A DNA stretch of 64,000 bases. It comes from Sphaerisporangium rubeum (GTDB taxonomy: Bacteria > Actinomycetota > Actinomycetes > Streptosporangiales > Streptosporangiaceae). This document shows positions 17,497 to 31,890 of the stretch, piece after piece (position 1 is the first letter of the stretch; each line of letters opens with the position of its first letter). The notes under the pieces were generated by a model, which saw nothing but the letters and a program-made list of their open reading frames with translations, did not search any database and had not been told where the DNA came from. A program made the translations under genes and the position numbers. The stretch spans positions 930,001-994,000 of the forward strand of contig NZ_JACHIU010000001.1 of the NCBI RefSeq assembly GCF_014207705.1, written 5' to 3'.

Positions 17497-19455
17497 TCAG
17501 GAGTCCTGGGTGGCCAAGGCGCGGAAGTAGTCGGCGAAGGCCTGGTGGTAGAGGCGGTAGACGGCTTGGCCGTCTTCGCTGGACTCGCTGACGTGGTAGC
17601 CGGCTATGTCCAGGAGCCAGTCGATGTCCGCCGTCGTGTACGTCGTGCCGGTGGGGGAGAGGGCCGTGGCCACGGTGGGCCAGATGAGGTGGCGGGGGAA
17701 GCCGGCGCCTTCGGCCCAGGCCAGGGGGGAGAGGAGCTCGCGGACCTTTTGTTCGTCGTCGCCGAAGCGGGCCAGGTCGGCGGCGAAGACGTCGGCCACC
17801 TCGCCGGAGAGCATTTTGGAGGCTTCCTCGGTGCCTAGGCGTAACGGGGTTTCGCGGGAGAGGAGGGCTCGGGTGACGATTCTGGCGAAGAGGAAGACGC
17901 CGGCGCTGGCTTCGGCCACGGCTTTCGCGGTGGCGGTGGTGGTGGCGTCCGGGGTGGTGACGTAGGGGGAGGTGGGGGTGCGGGTGAGGCGGCGGGTCAC
18001 GTACTGCTCGATGTCCTGCTGAGTCTGAGGGTCGGTGTCGAGGATCACGGTGTGCTGGGCTTCGGGGTCGAGGAGTTTCGTCAGGGGGCCGCGGCCGGGG
18101 GTGGTGGGGGTGGTCATCCACGGAGCGTTGGGGCGGGTGCCTACGAGGACGCGGATGTCCTGGTGGCGGGCCAGGGGGCGGATGAGGTCGGTGGCTATGG
18201 CGAGGATGGCGTCGCGGCGGGCCTCGTCCAAGGCGTCGATGATGATGCGTACGGGGCGGTGGAGGGCCGTCACGCGGTCGATGAGTTCGGCGCTGGAGCG
18301 CCAGCCGTCGGGGGGTGGGGCGATGTCGAGGCCGGAGGCCAGGAGGTCCCAGCAGTCGTGGAGGGACTTGTTGCGCGCGTGGAGGGCCACGTCGATGAGG
18401 CCTTCGCGGGGGATGGTGCCGGGGGCGGCGCCTTCCAGTGCGCCTTCCTGCTCGGCGAGGTCGCGGTAGGCGGGGTGGGAGAGGGTGGCTATGCGGCCGA
18501 GCACGGCGGACTTGCCTGAGCCGGGTTTGCCGGTGATGACGCGCAGGCCGGACGCGTGGTCGGTGTCGAGCCAGGTGAGCAGGGTGCTGAGGATCTGGGT
18601 GCGGCCGGCGAAGAACCAGCCGGTGCTGTCGACCTCGATGCCGCCGGCGGCGCGGCGGAAGTGGTCGCGCAGGCCGGTGTCGAGGATGCGTTGCTGGCGG
18701 CGGGCCTGGGTGTGGACGTCGTCGGTGGGGAGGGCCATCGCCTTGGGGTTGGGGATGAGGCGCGGCGGGCTGCCTATGGCGCGGTGACGGGCCCGGGGGT
18801 GGCCGAGCCTCGCCGCTTCGGCGTTGATCTCGTCGACGATCTGGAACGGGTAGACGTAGTCGTTGCCGGGGGCCCAGTCGCGGGACGAGCCGCCGTCCCG
18901 GACGACGGCGGCGAAGCGTTCGGCGAAGTAGCCGTCCTGGACCTGGTCGAAGGGGCCGCAGCTCGCGATGATCGAGATGTTGGGTTCGCCGTCGGGGAAC
19001 GTCTGCTGGGTGAAGGCCTTGCCGAGGAGGTCGGCGACCTCCTGAGCGGAGCTTCCGGAGTAGCAGGCGTCGATGACGACGACGGCGTGGCGGATCCGCC
19101 AGGCGGCGACCTTGCCGGCCAGGTGGCGCGCGCTGATCGCGAAGCTGTCGTCCTCGACGTCCCGCGGTGAGTCGCGGACCAGCAGGTAGTCGCCGTGGGG
19201 AGTGTGGACCCCGTGACCGGCCCAGTAGATGATCAGTGTCTCCGGCGGCTGTTCTCCCGGCGGCAGGCGCAGAGCGGTCGTCACGTCCAGGTGGGTGCCG
19301 CCGTCGGCGAGCGCCGGCAACCGCTGCGTGAGTTTGCAGGAGGCGAGGGCCGCGCACAGGTCGGGGACGACGCGCTTGACGTGTTCCAGGTCGTCGTGGT
19401 GGTCGTACTCCGCCATGCCGACGACGATGAACGCGCCGGTCGGTGCCTCTGTCAT
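17497..19455 (-). CDS. Caspase-family peptidase fused to a STAND/NACHT-like NTPase
   Basis: 652 residues from the ATG preceded by GGGAG. Residues about 8-240 are a caspase (C14) domain with an intact dyad: His81 in YWAGHG and Cys131 in IDACYSG. Residues about 280-560 are a P-loop NTPase with Walker A GKPGSGKS (309-316) and Walker B IIIDALDE (404-411), followed by a helical region ending in YRLYHQAFADYFRAL. In most family members WD40 repeats follow on the same chain; here the protein stops just there. Expected behaviour: a signal-gated protease whose activation may harm the cell. In-frame alternative starts at 19500 and 19518 lie in a direct repeat shared with the WD40 gene upstream. Confidence 0.88.
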   Translation of the reverse strand: MTEAPTGAFIVVGMAEYDHHDDLEHVKRVVPDLCAALASCKLTQRLPALADGGTHLDVTTALRLPPGEQPPETLIIYWAGHGVHTPHGDYLLVRDSPRDVEDDSFAISARHLAGKVAAWRIRHAVVVIDACYSGSSAQEVADLLGKAFTQQTFPDGEPNISIIASCGPFDQVQDGYFAERFAAVVRDGGSSRDWAPGNDYVYPFQIVDEINAEAARLGHPRARHRAIGSPPRLIPNPKAMALPTDDVHTQARRQQRILDTGLRDHFRRAAGGIEVDSTGWFFAGRTQILSTLLTWLDTDHASGLRVITGKPGSGKSAVLGRIATLSHPAYRDLAEQEGALEGAAPGTIPREGLIDVALHARNKSLHDCWDLLASGLDIAPPPDGWRSSAELIDRVTALHRPVRIIIDALDEARRDAILAIATDLIRPLARHQDIRVLVGTRPNAPWMTTPTTPGRGPLTKLLDPEAQHTVILDTDPQTQQDIEQYVTRRLTRTPTSPYVTTPDATTTATAKAVAEASAGVFLFARIVTRALLSRETPLRLGTEEASKMLSGEVADVFAADLARFGDDEQKVRELLSPLAWAEGAGFPRHLIWPTVATALSPTGTTYTTADIDWLLDIAGYHVSESSEDGQAVYRLYHQAFADYFRALATQDS

Positions 19456-19487
19456 GGTCGGGGACGCTCCCGGGGAGATGGACGGAC

Positions 19488-19544
19488 CTGGAAAGACCAT
19501 GATGGCGTCGGCGGTCACCGGCTGACTACGGAACCGCCATCAAA
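19488..19544. repeat. Direct repeat copy A, upstream of the caspase gene
   Basis: A 57-base stretch matching copy B at 21916-21971 with about 8 differences. It contains a perfect 20-base core (GTCACCGGCTGACTACGGAA) and a perfect AAGACCATGATGGC. On the minus strand both copies contain an ATG GTC TTY CCA that is in frame with the gene that follows. Confidence 0.75.
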
Positions 19545-19564
19545 CCGCCCTGTATGGGTGCGCC

Positions 19565-21844
19565 TCAGGTGATGTCGAAGGTGGTGACGCCTCGCGTGGT
19601 GCCGGCGAGGAGGTAGGAGGTGGTGAAGGTGAGGGAGTAGACGACGGCCGAGAGCGGCATCGTCTCCAGGAGACTCGGGGTGGTGGGGTTCCAGAGGCGG
19701 ACGGTGTGGTCGTCGCCGGCGCTGGCGAGAAGGGGGGTGCCGTCGGGGAGGGTGGTGGTGGCGAGGGTGCGGATCATGTGGGTGTGTCCGGTCAAGGTGG
19801 CGCGGGGACGGGCCGTCGAGGGGTTCCAGAGGCGGACGGTCTGGTCGCGGCCCGCGGTGGCGAGGACGGTGGCGCCGTCGGGGAGGGTCACCGCGGTGAG
19901 CGCGTAGACGGGGCCGTCGTGGGCCTTCAGGACGGCACGTGACGTCGTCGTGACGGGGTCCCACAGACGGAGGGTGCCGTCGTAGCCGGCGCTCGACAGC
20001 AGGCGGGTGCCGTCGGGGAGCGTGACGAAGCTCAGCGCGTACACGGGACCCTGGTGGCCGGTGAGAGCGGCTCTGGCGGTGACGGCGCGGGGGTCCCACA
20101 ACTGGATGAGGTGGTCGTCGCCTGCGGTCGCGATCAGAGGCGTGCCGTCGGGGAGGGTGGTGAAGGCCAGCGCGCGGACCGTCCGGTTGGCGCCGACCAG
20201 CGCGGCACGGGGGGCTCTGGTGGTGAGCTCCCAGATCCAGACGGTGCGCTCGCCGCCGCCGACGGCGAGGAGCGGGGTGCCGTCGGGGCAGGTGCAGGTG
20301 GTGAGCGCGTACACCGAGGAGGCGAAGCCCGACAGGTACCGGTGCGGGGTGCCGGTCGCGGGGTCGCACAGACGGATGGGACGGCCGTTGCCGGGGATCG
20401 CGACGAGGGTGGTGTCACCCGGCAGGGAGACGCGGGTCATGGCGTACACGGCGTTGTGCTCGCCGGTGAAGGTGGTGGTGCGGCTGGCGGCGGCGGGGTT
20501 CCACAGGCGGACGCCGGAGTCGTGACCGGCGCTGGCGAGCAGGGGGACGCCGTTCGGCAGGGTGGTGTACGCGAGGGCCCGCACGGAGCCGGTGCTGCCG
20601 TTCAGGCCGGTGTGGTCGGTGGTGGTGGGGTTCCACAGGCCGATGGTGTGGTCGTCCCCGGCGCTGGCCAGCGCCGGGGTGCCGAGCGTGCGCGCGGGGA
20701 ACGCCAGCGCGTGCACGGGGCCGGTGTGCCCGGTGAACGTCGGGTGCAGTGTGGTGCGCCGGGTGGCGAGCGCGGGGTTGCAGACCCGGATGGTGCAGTC
20801 GTCACCAGCGCTCGCCAGCAGCGGCACGCCGTTGGCCGGCGCGGTGACGGCGAGCGCGTTGACCGGAGCGGTGTGGCCGACGAGGGTGACGCGGTGCGAC
20901 GCGGTGGCGGGGTCCCACACGCGTACGGTGCGGTCGTCGCCGGCGCTCGCCAGCAGCGCGGCGCCGTTCGGCAGCGCGGCGAAGGCGAGCGCGTTGACCC
21001 GTGCGGTGTGGTCGGAGATGACGCGGTGCGTGGCGGTGCCGAGGTCCCACAGCCGTACGGTGCGGTCGTCCCCTGCGCTTGCGAGCAGGAGGTCGCCACC
21101 CGGCAGGGGAGCGAACGCCACGGCGTTGACCGGGCCGGTGTGGCCGGTGAGCGTCAGCAGGTCGGCCGTGGTGGCGGGGTCCCACACGCGTACGGTGCGG
21201 TCGGTTCCCGCGCTGGCGAGCACGAGGGTGCCGTCCGGCAGGGTGGCGAAGGCGAGCGCGGTGACCGGGCCGGTGTGGCCGGGCAGCGTCGTGTGATGGG
21301 TGGCGGTGAGCGGGTCCCAGATGCGGACGGTGCCGTCGTATCCCGCGCTGGCCAGCAGCGGGACCCCGTCCCCCGGGGAGGTGACGGCGAGCGCGTACAC
21401 CGCGCCGGTGTGGCCGGTGAGCGTGCGGTGGAAGTCGGACCTGGCGTGCGAGGCCCAGCGCGCGGTGAGCGGACGGACGGGACGGCCGGAGAGCACGCGG
21501 ACGGCGTCGGGTTCGTCCTCGACGGCGGTGGTGTGCATGATGGCGGCCCGGTCCCTCGGGGTGGCGTCGCGCAGGTGGTGCGTGGCACGCAGGTAGGCGC
21601 GGGCCGGGGCCGGCAGGTCGGTGCCGGTGACGCCGAGCGCCGGCAGCAGCCGTGCCTGGTCGGCGTGGGCCAGGTAGCCGGCGTCGGCCGCGAGTTCGGT
21701 CAGACGGCCGCCGAGTGCCGCGTGCGCCGCCAGGTGACGCAGCAGGTAGGGGTCGGCGGACTGCCAGTCCACGGCGTCGCCGGTCGCCGGCGCGGTGGCG
21801 AGCAGCGCGTCGGCGATCTTCCGGTGGATCTCGGCTTCCCGCAT
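19565..21844 (-). CDS. WD40 beta-propeller protein with STAND-type helical linker domain (paralogue 4, beside the caspase gene)
   Basis: 759 residues from MREAEIH: helical linker domain (ADPYLLRHLAAHAALGGRL) and about 13 WD units. More diverged from paralogues 1 and 2 than they are from each other. Blades share long stretches such as LLASAGDDHTVRLW, pointing to internal duplication. Its linker domain starts just where the caspase-STAND protein ends in domain order, so the two could be separate halves of one switch. An alternative ATG at 21928 lies in the direct repeat and would add 28 residues. First gene of a two-gene minus-strand unit with the caspase gene 109 bases downstream. Confidence 0.85.
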   Translation of the reverse strand: MREAEIHRKIADALLATAPATGDAVDWQSADPYLLRHLAAHAALGGRLTELAADAGYLAHADQARLLPALGVTGTDLPAPARAYLRATHHLRDATPRDRAAIMHTTAVEDEPDAVRVLSGRPVRPLTARWASHARSDFHRTLTGHTGAVYALAVTSPGDGVPLLASAGYDGTVRIWDPLTATHHTTLPGHTGPVTALAFATLPDGTLVLASAGTDRTVRVWDPATTADLLTLTGHTGPVNAVAFAPLPGGDLLLASAGDDRTVRLWDLGTATHRVISDHTARVNALAFAALPNGAALLASAGDDRTVRVWDPATASHRVTLVGHTAPVNALAVTAPANGVPLLASAGDDCTIRVCNPALATRRTTLHPTFTGHTGPVHALAFPARTLGTPALASAGDDHTIGLWNPTTTDHTGLNGSTGSVRALAYTTLPNGVPLLASAGHDSGVRLWNPAAASRTTTFTGEHNAVYAMTRVSLPGDTTLVAIPGNGRPIRLCDPATGTPHRYLSGFASSVYALTTCTCPDGTPLLAVGGGERTVWIWELTTRAPRAALVGANRTVRALAFTTLPDGTPLIATAGDDHLIQLWDPRAVTARAALTGHQGPVYALSFVTLPDGTRLLSSAGYDGTLRLWDPVTTTSRAVLKAHDGPVYALTAVTLPDGATVLATAGRDQTVRLWNPSTARPRATLTGHTHMIRTLATTTLPDGTPLLASAGDDHTVRLWNPTTPSLLETMPLSAVVYSLTFTTSYLLAGTTRGVTTFDIT

Positions 21845-21915
21845 CAGCGCGCGCCGGTCCGTACGCGTTGTGTCATGATCCGGACGGCCTCCGGGGTGCG
21901 AATCGGCTTGACGGG

Positions 21916-21971
21916 CTGGGAAGACCATGATGGCCTGCCTGTCACCGGCTGACTACGGAATCGCCACCAAA
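21916..21971. repeat. Direct repeat copy B, between the WD40 and lipase genes
   Basis: The 56-base partner of copy A. It lies between the divergent WD40 and lipase genes, ending one base before the lipase ribosome site (GGGGAG at 21972-21977). It could carry a promoter used by both minus-strand genes or mark an old duplication break. Confidence 0.75.
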
Positions 21972-21982
21972 GGGGAGACAGC

Positions 21983-23338
21983 GTGCCAGAGCGCATGGAC
22001 GACCTGATCGTAGTCATTCCCGGCATTCTCGGCAGCGTCTTGGCGCGAGACGGCCGTGAGATCTGGAACCATTCGCTGGCCGCCATGCGCCACGGCCTGC
22101 CGCCGGGCCGCCTGGCGGACGCGCTGAGCCTCGACGGCCCCGGTGAGGTCACCGCGACCGGGCTGGTCCGGGGCCTGCACGTCATCCCCGGATTCTGGGG
22201 GATCGACGGGTACGGCGGGCTGCTCGACCACCTGGAGAGGGTCTTCGACGTCACCCGCGGCAACCTCGTGGCGTTCCCGTACGACTGGCGCCTGTCGTGC
22301 CGCGTCAACGCGTGCCGCCTGGAGGCCGTCGTGCAGCGCGAGCTGCTGCGATGGCGTGAGACCGTTCCCGGCGCCAAGGCGGTGTTCGTCTGCCACTCCA
22401 TGGGTGGTCTGATCGCGCGATACTACCTGGAGGTCCTCGGCGGCCGCGAGATCGCGCGCGGCCTCGTCACGATCGGCACCCCCCACCAGGGTGCCGCCAA
22501 GGCCGCCGCCGCGCTGAGCCTCGGCCTGGCCCCGGCGCTGCGCTCACGCCTCGGCCGGTTCGGCAGGTTCCTGGACGAACTGCGGGACGTCGTCGCGACC
22601 TTCTCCTCCGCGCACGAGCTGCTCCCGACGTACCGCTGCGTCGACCTCGGCGACGGCCACATGCACCGCCTGATCGACACCGGCCTCCCCGACATCCCCA
22701 CAGAGGCGGTGAAACACGGCGCCGCCTTCCACCAGGAGATCAGGGACGCCGTCGCCGCCAACCCCCCGGCCCCGTACGGTCTGTGGACCTTCGGCGGCCA
22801 CCGCCAGCCCACGACCCTCAGCCTCCGCCACGACGCCTCCGGCGTCACGGCACTGTCCACCTGGAACGGCGAGAACCCCCACGGCGACGGCACCGTCCCC
22901 CGCTTCGCCTGCGTCCCCCCGGAGTTCGCCGACGACGGCCAGGTCCGCTTCTCCGGCGACCGCCACGCCGCGCTGGCCACCGCCAAGCCCCTGCTCCACG
23001 CGGTCCACGCCATCCTCACCGCCACCCCCGTACGCAAGTACCAGGCCACCACAGAGGACGTCCTCTCCCTGACCGTCCCCGACCTGGCTATCACCGGCGA
23101 CCCCCTGACACTGACCGTCACCACGGCCTCCGACCGCCTCCCCCTGACCGTCACCGCCGAACACGACGAGACCGCCGCGAGACTCACCGGCCCCGCCATG
23201 CGCAACCTCGGCGAAGGCACCTACCAGACAACCGTGACCTTCCCGTCCCCCGGCCCCTGGCGCCTCACCGTGAGACCCGCCGTCCCCACCTCGGTCGACC
23301 CGGTGACCGACGTCGTCGTCGCGGTCACACCTTCGTGA
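21983..23338 (+). CDS. LCAT/PGAP1-like lipase or acyltransferase
   Basis: 451 residues with an alpha/beta-hydrolase core of the lecithin:cholesterol acyltransferase type: an N-terminal IVVIPGILGSVL strand-loop, YDWRLS, and a nucleophile elbow VCHSMGG (Ser139; the usual first Gly of the elbow is Cys here). A short Ig-like beta domain (about residues 360-450, LTLTVTTASDRLPLTV region) ends the protein. No signal peptide, so probably cytoplasmic. GTG start with GGGGAG 5 bases upstream. It is divergent from the WD40/caspase pair, so a membrane-lipid-attacking effector role is possible but not shown. Confidence 0.82.
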   Translation: MPERMDDLIVVIPGILGSVLARDGREIWNHSLAAMRHGLPPGRLADALSLDGPGEVTATGLVRGLHVIPGFWGIDGYGGLLDHLERVFDVTRGNLVAFPYDWRLSCRVNACRLEAVVQRELLRWRETVPGAKAVFVCHSMGGLIARYYLEVLGGREIARGLVTIGTPHQGAAKAAAALSLGLAPALRSRLGRFGRFLDELRDVVATFSSAHELLPTYRCVDLGDGHMHRLIDTGLPDIPTEAVKHGAAFHQEIRDAVAANPPAPYGLWTFGGHRQPTTLSLRHDASGVTALSTWNGENPHGDGTVPRFACVPPEFADDGQVRFSGDRHAALATAKPLLHAVHAILTATPVRKYQATTEDVLSLTVPDLAITGDPLTLTVTTASDRLPLTVTAEHDETAARLTGPAMRNLGEGTYQTTVTFPSPGPWRLTVRPAVPTSVDPVTDVVVAVTPS

Positions 23339-23343
23339 CAGCA

Positions 23344-23382
23344 CCGAACCCGCCTGCGGCCGAGGGCCGAAGGCGGGTTCGG
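23344..23382. terminator. Bidirectional terminator between the lipase and clpB genes
   Basis: A perfect 12-bp stem (CCGAACCCGCCT with AGGCGGGTTCGG) and a 15-base loop lie between two convergent genes. No T tract, as is usual in GC-rich actinobacteria. Confidence 0.8.
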
Positions 23383-23391
23383 AGGGACGGG

Positions 23392-25968
<2,577 letters not shown>

Positions 25969-26055
25969 GTTCGACCTTCCTCGCGAAGGCGGGCCACCGG
26001 GTGGATCACGGGGCCCGCCGGATGCTATGTGAGACGCCGCCGAGCGGCGGGAATG

Positions 26056-26403
26056 TCAGGCCGGCGGCAGCTGGTACTGGATCAGCGCGCGGATCATCGC
26101 CATCTCGCTCTTGAGGCGGGAGAGCTCCTCGCGCATGCGGAGGTTCTCGGTCTCCAGAGCGAGGATGCGCTTGATGCCGGCCAGGTTGATGCCCTCCTCC
26201 TGGGAGAGGCGCTGGACCTCACGGAGCAGGACGATGTCGCGGGTGGAGTAGAGCCGGCCCCGGCCCGCCGTCCGGCCCGGGCTGACCAGGCCGAGACGGT
26301 CGTACTGCCGGAGGGTCTGTGGGTGGAGACCGGAGAGCTGAGCGGCCACCGAGATGACGTACACGGGTGTGTCGTCGGACAGATCGAAATACCTGGCGTC
26401 CAC
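26056..26403 (-). CDS. hspR: Heat-shock repressor HspR (MerR-type)
   Basis: 115 residues: MerR-type winged helix (VYVISVAAQLSGLHPQTLRQ, then YDRLGLVSPGR) and a C-terminal coiled coil (about 75-105). HspR binds HAIR operators (CTTGAGT-N7-ACTCAAG) and uses DnaK as co-repressor, so free DnaK shuts down its own operon. Two such sites lie before dnaK. GTG start. Fourth gene of dnaK-grpE-dnaJ-hspR, the standard actinobacterial order. Confidence 0.96.
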   Translation of the reverse strand: MDARYFDLSDDTPVYVISVAAQLSGLHPQTLRQYDRLGLVSPGRTAGRGRLYSTRDIVLLREVQRLSQEEGINLAGIKRILALETENLRMREELSRLKSEMAMIRALIQYQLPPA

Positions 26404-26423
26404 CGGCGTCGCCTCCCTTCGGC

Positions 26424-27596
<1,173 letters not shown>

Positions 27597-27631
27597 CTAT
27601 CGCTTCCCATCGGTGCCAAAGGGGACTTCGC

Positions 27632-30273
<2,642 letters not shown>

Positions 30274-30350
30274 TCACCCCCGAGGAGGACCTGGTTCGTC
30301 CGCAAGGACGATGGGGCCCGGCCTTGAGAAGGGCCAGGTGAGACAGGTTC

Positions 30351-30815
30351 TCACTTGGCGCCGTCGACGACCCTGCGGCCGTCCAGCGGGGACGTCAGCT
30401 CGACCGTCGTGACCTTGTGCACGGCCATCAGCACGCAGATGGCGTCCGGGTCCGTGGTCCCCTCCCACAGGGTCACGGTCACCGAACCCGCGTTCTCGGC
30501 GACCTCCACCCGGTCGAGCACGTTGCACGGCTCGACGCCGGACCACCAGTAGACCTTGAGCGAACGGCCGTCCGCCGAGGGTTCGGCCCGCTCGAACGGG
30601 ACCCGGTGCGTGTTCACCGTGCCGCCGTGCGGACGCACCGGGCTGGCCTGCGCACCAGGAGCCGGCGTGCCGGTGCCCGCGTTCGTCGAGACGGGCTGGT
30701 CGTCCTCGGGACGAGGGCCCGCCGAGGAGTCACCTGGCACGTTGCCGCACCCCAGGGTCAGCAGCAGGGATCCGGCCGCCATTAGCGCTGTCATCATCCG
30801 CGTGTCCCATTGCAT
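30351..30815 (-). CDS. Hypothetical lipoprotein
   Basis: 154 residues with a lipoprotein signal peptide (hydrophobic run ending LTLGC, modified Cys near residue 23), a Pro/Gly/Thr linker and a small beta-rich domain of about 90 residues containing two further cysteines (EPCNVLD and DAICVLM) that could form a disulfide. Predicted surface lipoprotein of unknown role; similar small domains are common in actinobacteria. Same strand as the dnaK operon but separated by about 200 bases holding the dnaK promoter. Confidence 0.75.
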   Translation of the reverse strand: MQWDTRMMTALMAAGSLLLTLGCGNVPGDSSAGPRPEDDQPVSTNAGTGTPAPGAQASPVRPHGGTVNTHRVPFERAEPSADGRSLKVYWWSGVEPCNVLDRVEVAENAGSVTVTLWEGTTDPDAICVLMAVHKVTTVELTSPLDGRRVVDGAK

Positions 30816-30955
30816 GTCCTATTGACGTACCCCGTCAGGCGGGGGTTCGGAAACCTGTGCGGGCCGGTATGGCACTCGCGCCGTCGCACTGTGACGGCGC
30901 CGGACCCGTAGGCTGAGGGTGATCTCCTCCCTCTTCGCCGTCAAGGGAAGGTGCC

Positions 30956-31837
30956 ATGGTGTTGCGTCGTGTTCTGCAGGCCGTCTCGGCGAGCGACCGG
31001 GTCGCGCGGGTGGTGAGAGCGGCCGGCCCCGCCGGGTTCGGCGCCGGCCGTACCGCCGAGGAGGCCGTGACCGCGGTGGCCGGATACGCGGCCGACGGCC
31101 TGCCGGTCACGGTCGACCGCCTCGGCCCGCCGGCGCGCACCCAGGCCGACGCCGAGGACGCCGTGAAGGACACGCTCGCGCTGCTCGACGCGCTCACCCG
31201 GCGCGGCCTCGCCAAAGGGGCCGACATCCTCGTGCGCCTCCCCATGATGGGTCTCGGCCTGGACCTGCGGCTGGCGCGGCGCGGCGCGGACCGGGTCTGC
31301 GAGGTCGCGGCCGAGGCGGGGGCCACCGTCACCCTGGACGCCGACGCCGTCACCGCCGACCCCGTGCTCGGCCTGCACTCCGCGCTGCTGACCGAGCATC
31401 CCTCGCTCGGGGTCGTGGTCCACGCGGCCCTGCACGACGCCGAGGAGATCTGCGGGTCCCTGGCGTCCGGCAGGGTGCTGCTGACCAGGGGAGGCGATCC
31501 GGTCATATGGGGTGCCCCGGCGTACGCGACGGCGCACGAGGCGGACCTCTCCTACGTCCGCTGTCTGCGCGTCCTCATGGCGGGCTCCGGCACCCCCGTG
31601 ATCTCCACGCGCGACCGGCGCCTCATCGAGATCGCCTCCGCGCTGGCCGTGCTCAACGAGCGCGAGCCCGACGGGTTCGAGTTCCTCGTCCCCCAAGGCC
31701 CGCGGCCCGCGGGGCTGGACCGGCAGCCGGGGAGCCGCGTGCGCGTGCATGTGCCGTACGGCGGCGGCTGGTCCACGTTCGCCCCCTACGTCCAGGGGCT
31801 GCCGTTCGCTCAGAGGTGGCGGCCGGTGAGCCGATAG
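30956..31837 (+). CDS. Proline dehydrogenase family protein
   Basis: 293 residues of the FAD-dependent proline dehydrogenase TIM-barrel type, recognisable from barrel strands such as LPVTVDRLGPP, DILVRLPMMGLGLD and TVTLDADAV and from the C-terminal RVHVPYG motif. It is shorter and more diverged than canonical PutA/PRODH, so activity on proline is uncertain. ATG with GGGAAGG upstream. proC, the biosynthetic counterpart, follows 53 bases later; this pairing puts proline oxidation and synthesis side by side. Confidence 0.8.
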   Translation: MVLRRVLQAVSASDRVARVVRAAGPAGFGAGRTAEEAVTAVAGYAADGLPVTVDRLGPPARTQADAEDAVKDTLALLDALTRRGLAKGADILVRLPMMGLGLDLRLARRGADRVCEVAAEAGATVTLDADAVTADPVLGLHSALLTEHPSLGVVVHAALHDAEEICGSLASGRVLLTRGGDPVIWGAPAYATAHEADLSYVRCLRVLMAGSGTPVISTRDRRLIEIASALAVLNEREPDGFEFLVPQGPRPAGLDRQPGSRVRVHVPYGGGWSTFAPYVQGLPFAQRWRPVSR

Positions 31838-31890
31838 GCTGCGAGGGACCCGCGAGGGGGCTCGGAGAGACGCTGAGGCGAGGTGCCGCG

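Noticed and set aside
10618..21844. Repeated DNA read as a possible CRISPR or satellite array
   Set aside because: The repeats are about 120 bases, vary between copies and keep a reading frame with WD40 motifs; they are protein repeats.
20054..21952. Long open frame on the plus strand opposite WD40 paralogue 4
   Set aside because: It mirrors the repeated, GC-rich WD40 gene; its composition (Gly/Val/Arg/Ala repeats) has no domain sense and it would overlap the clear gene completely.
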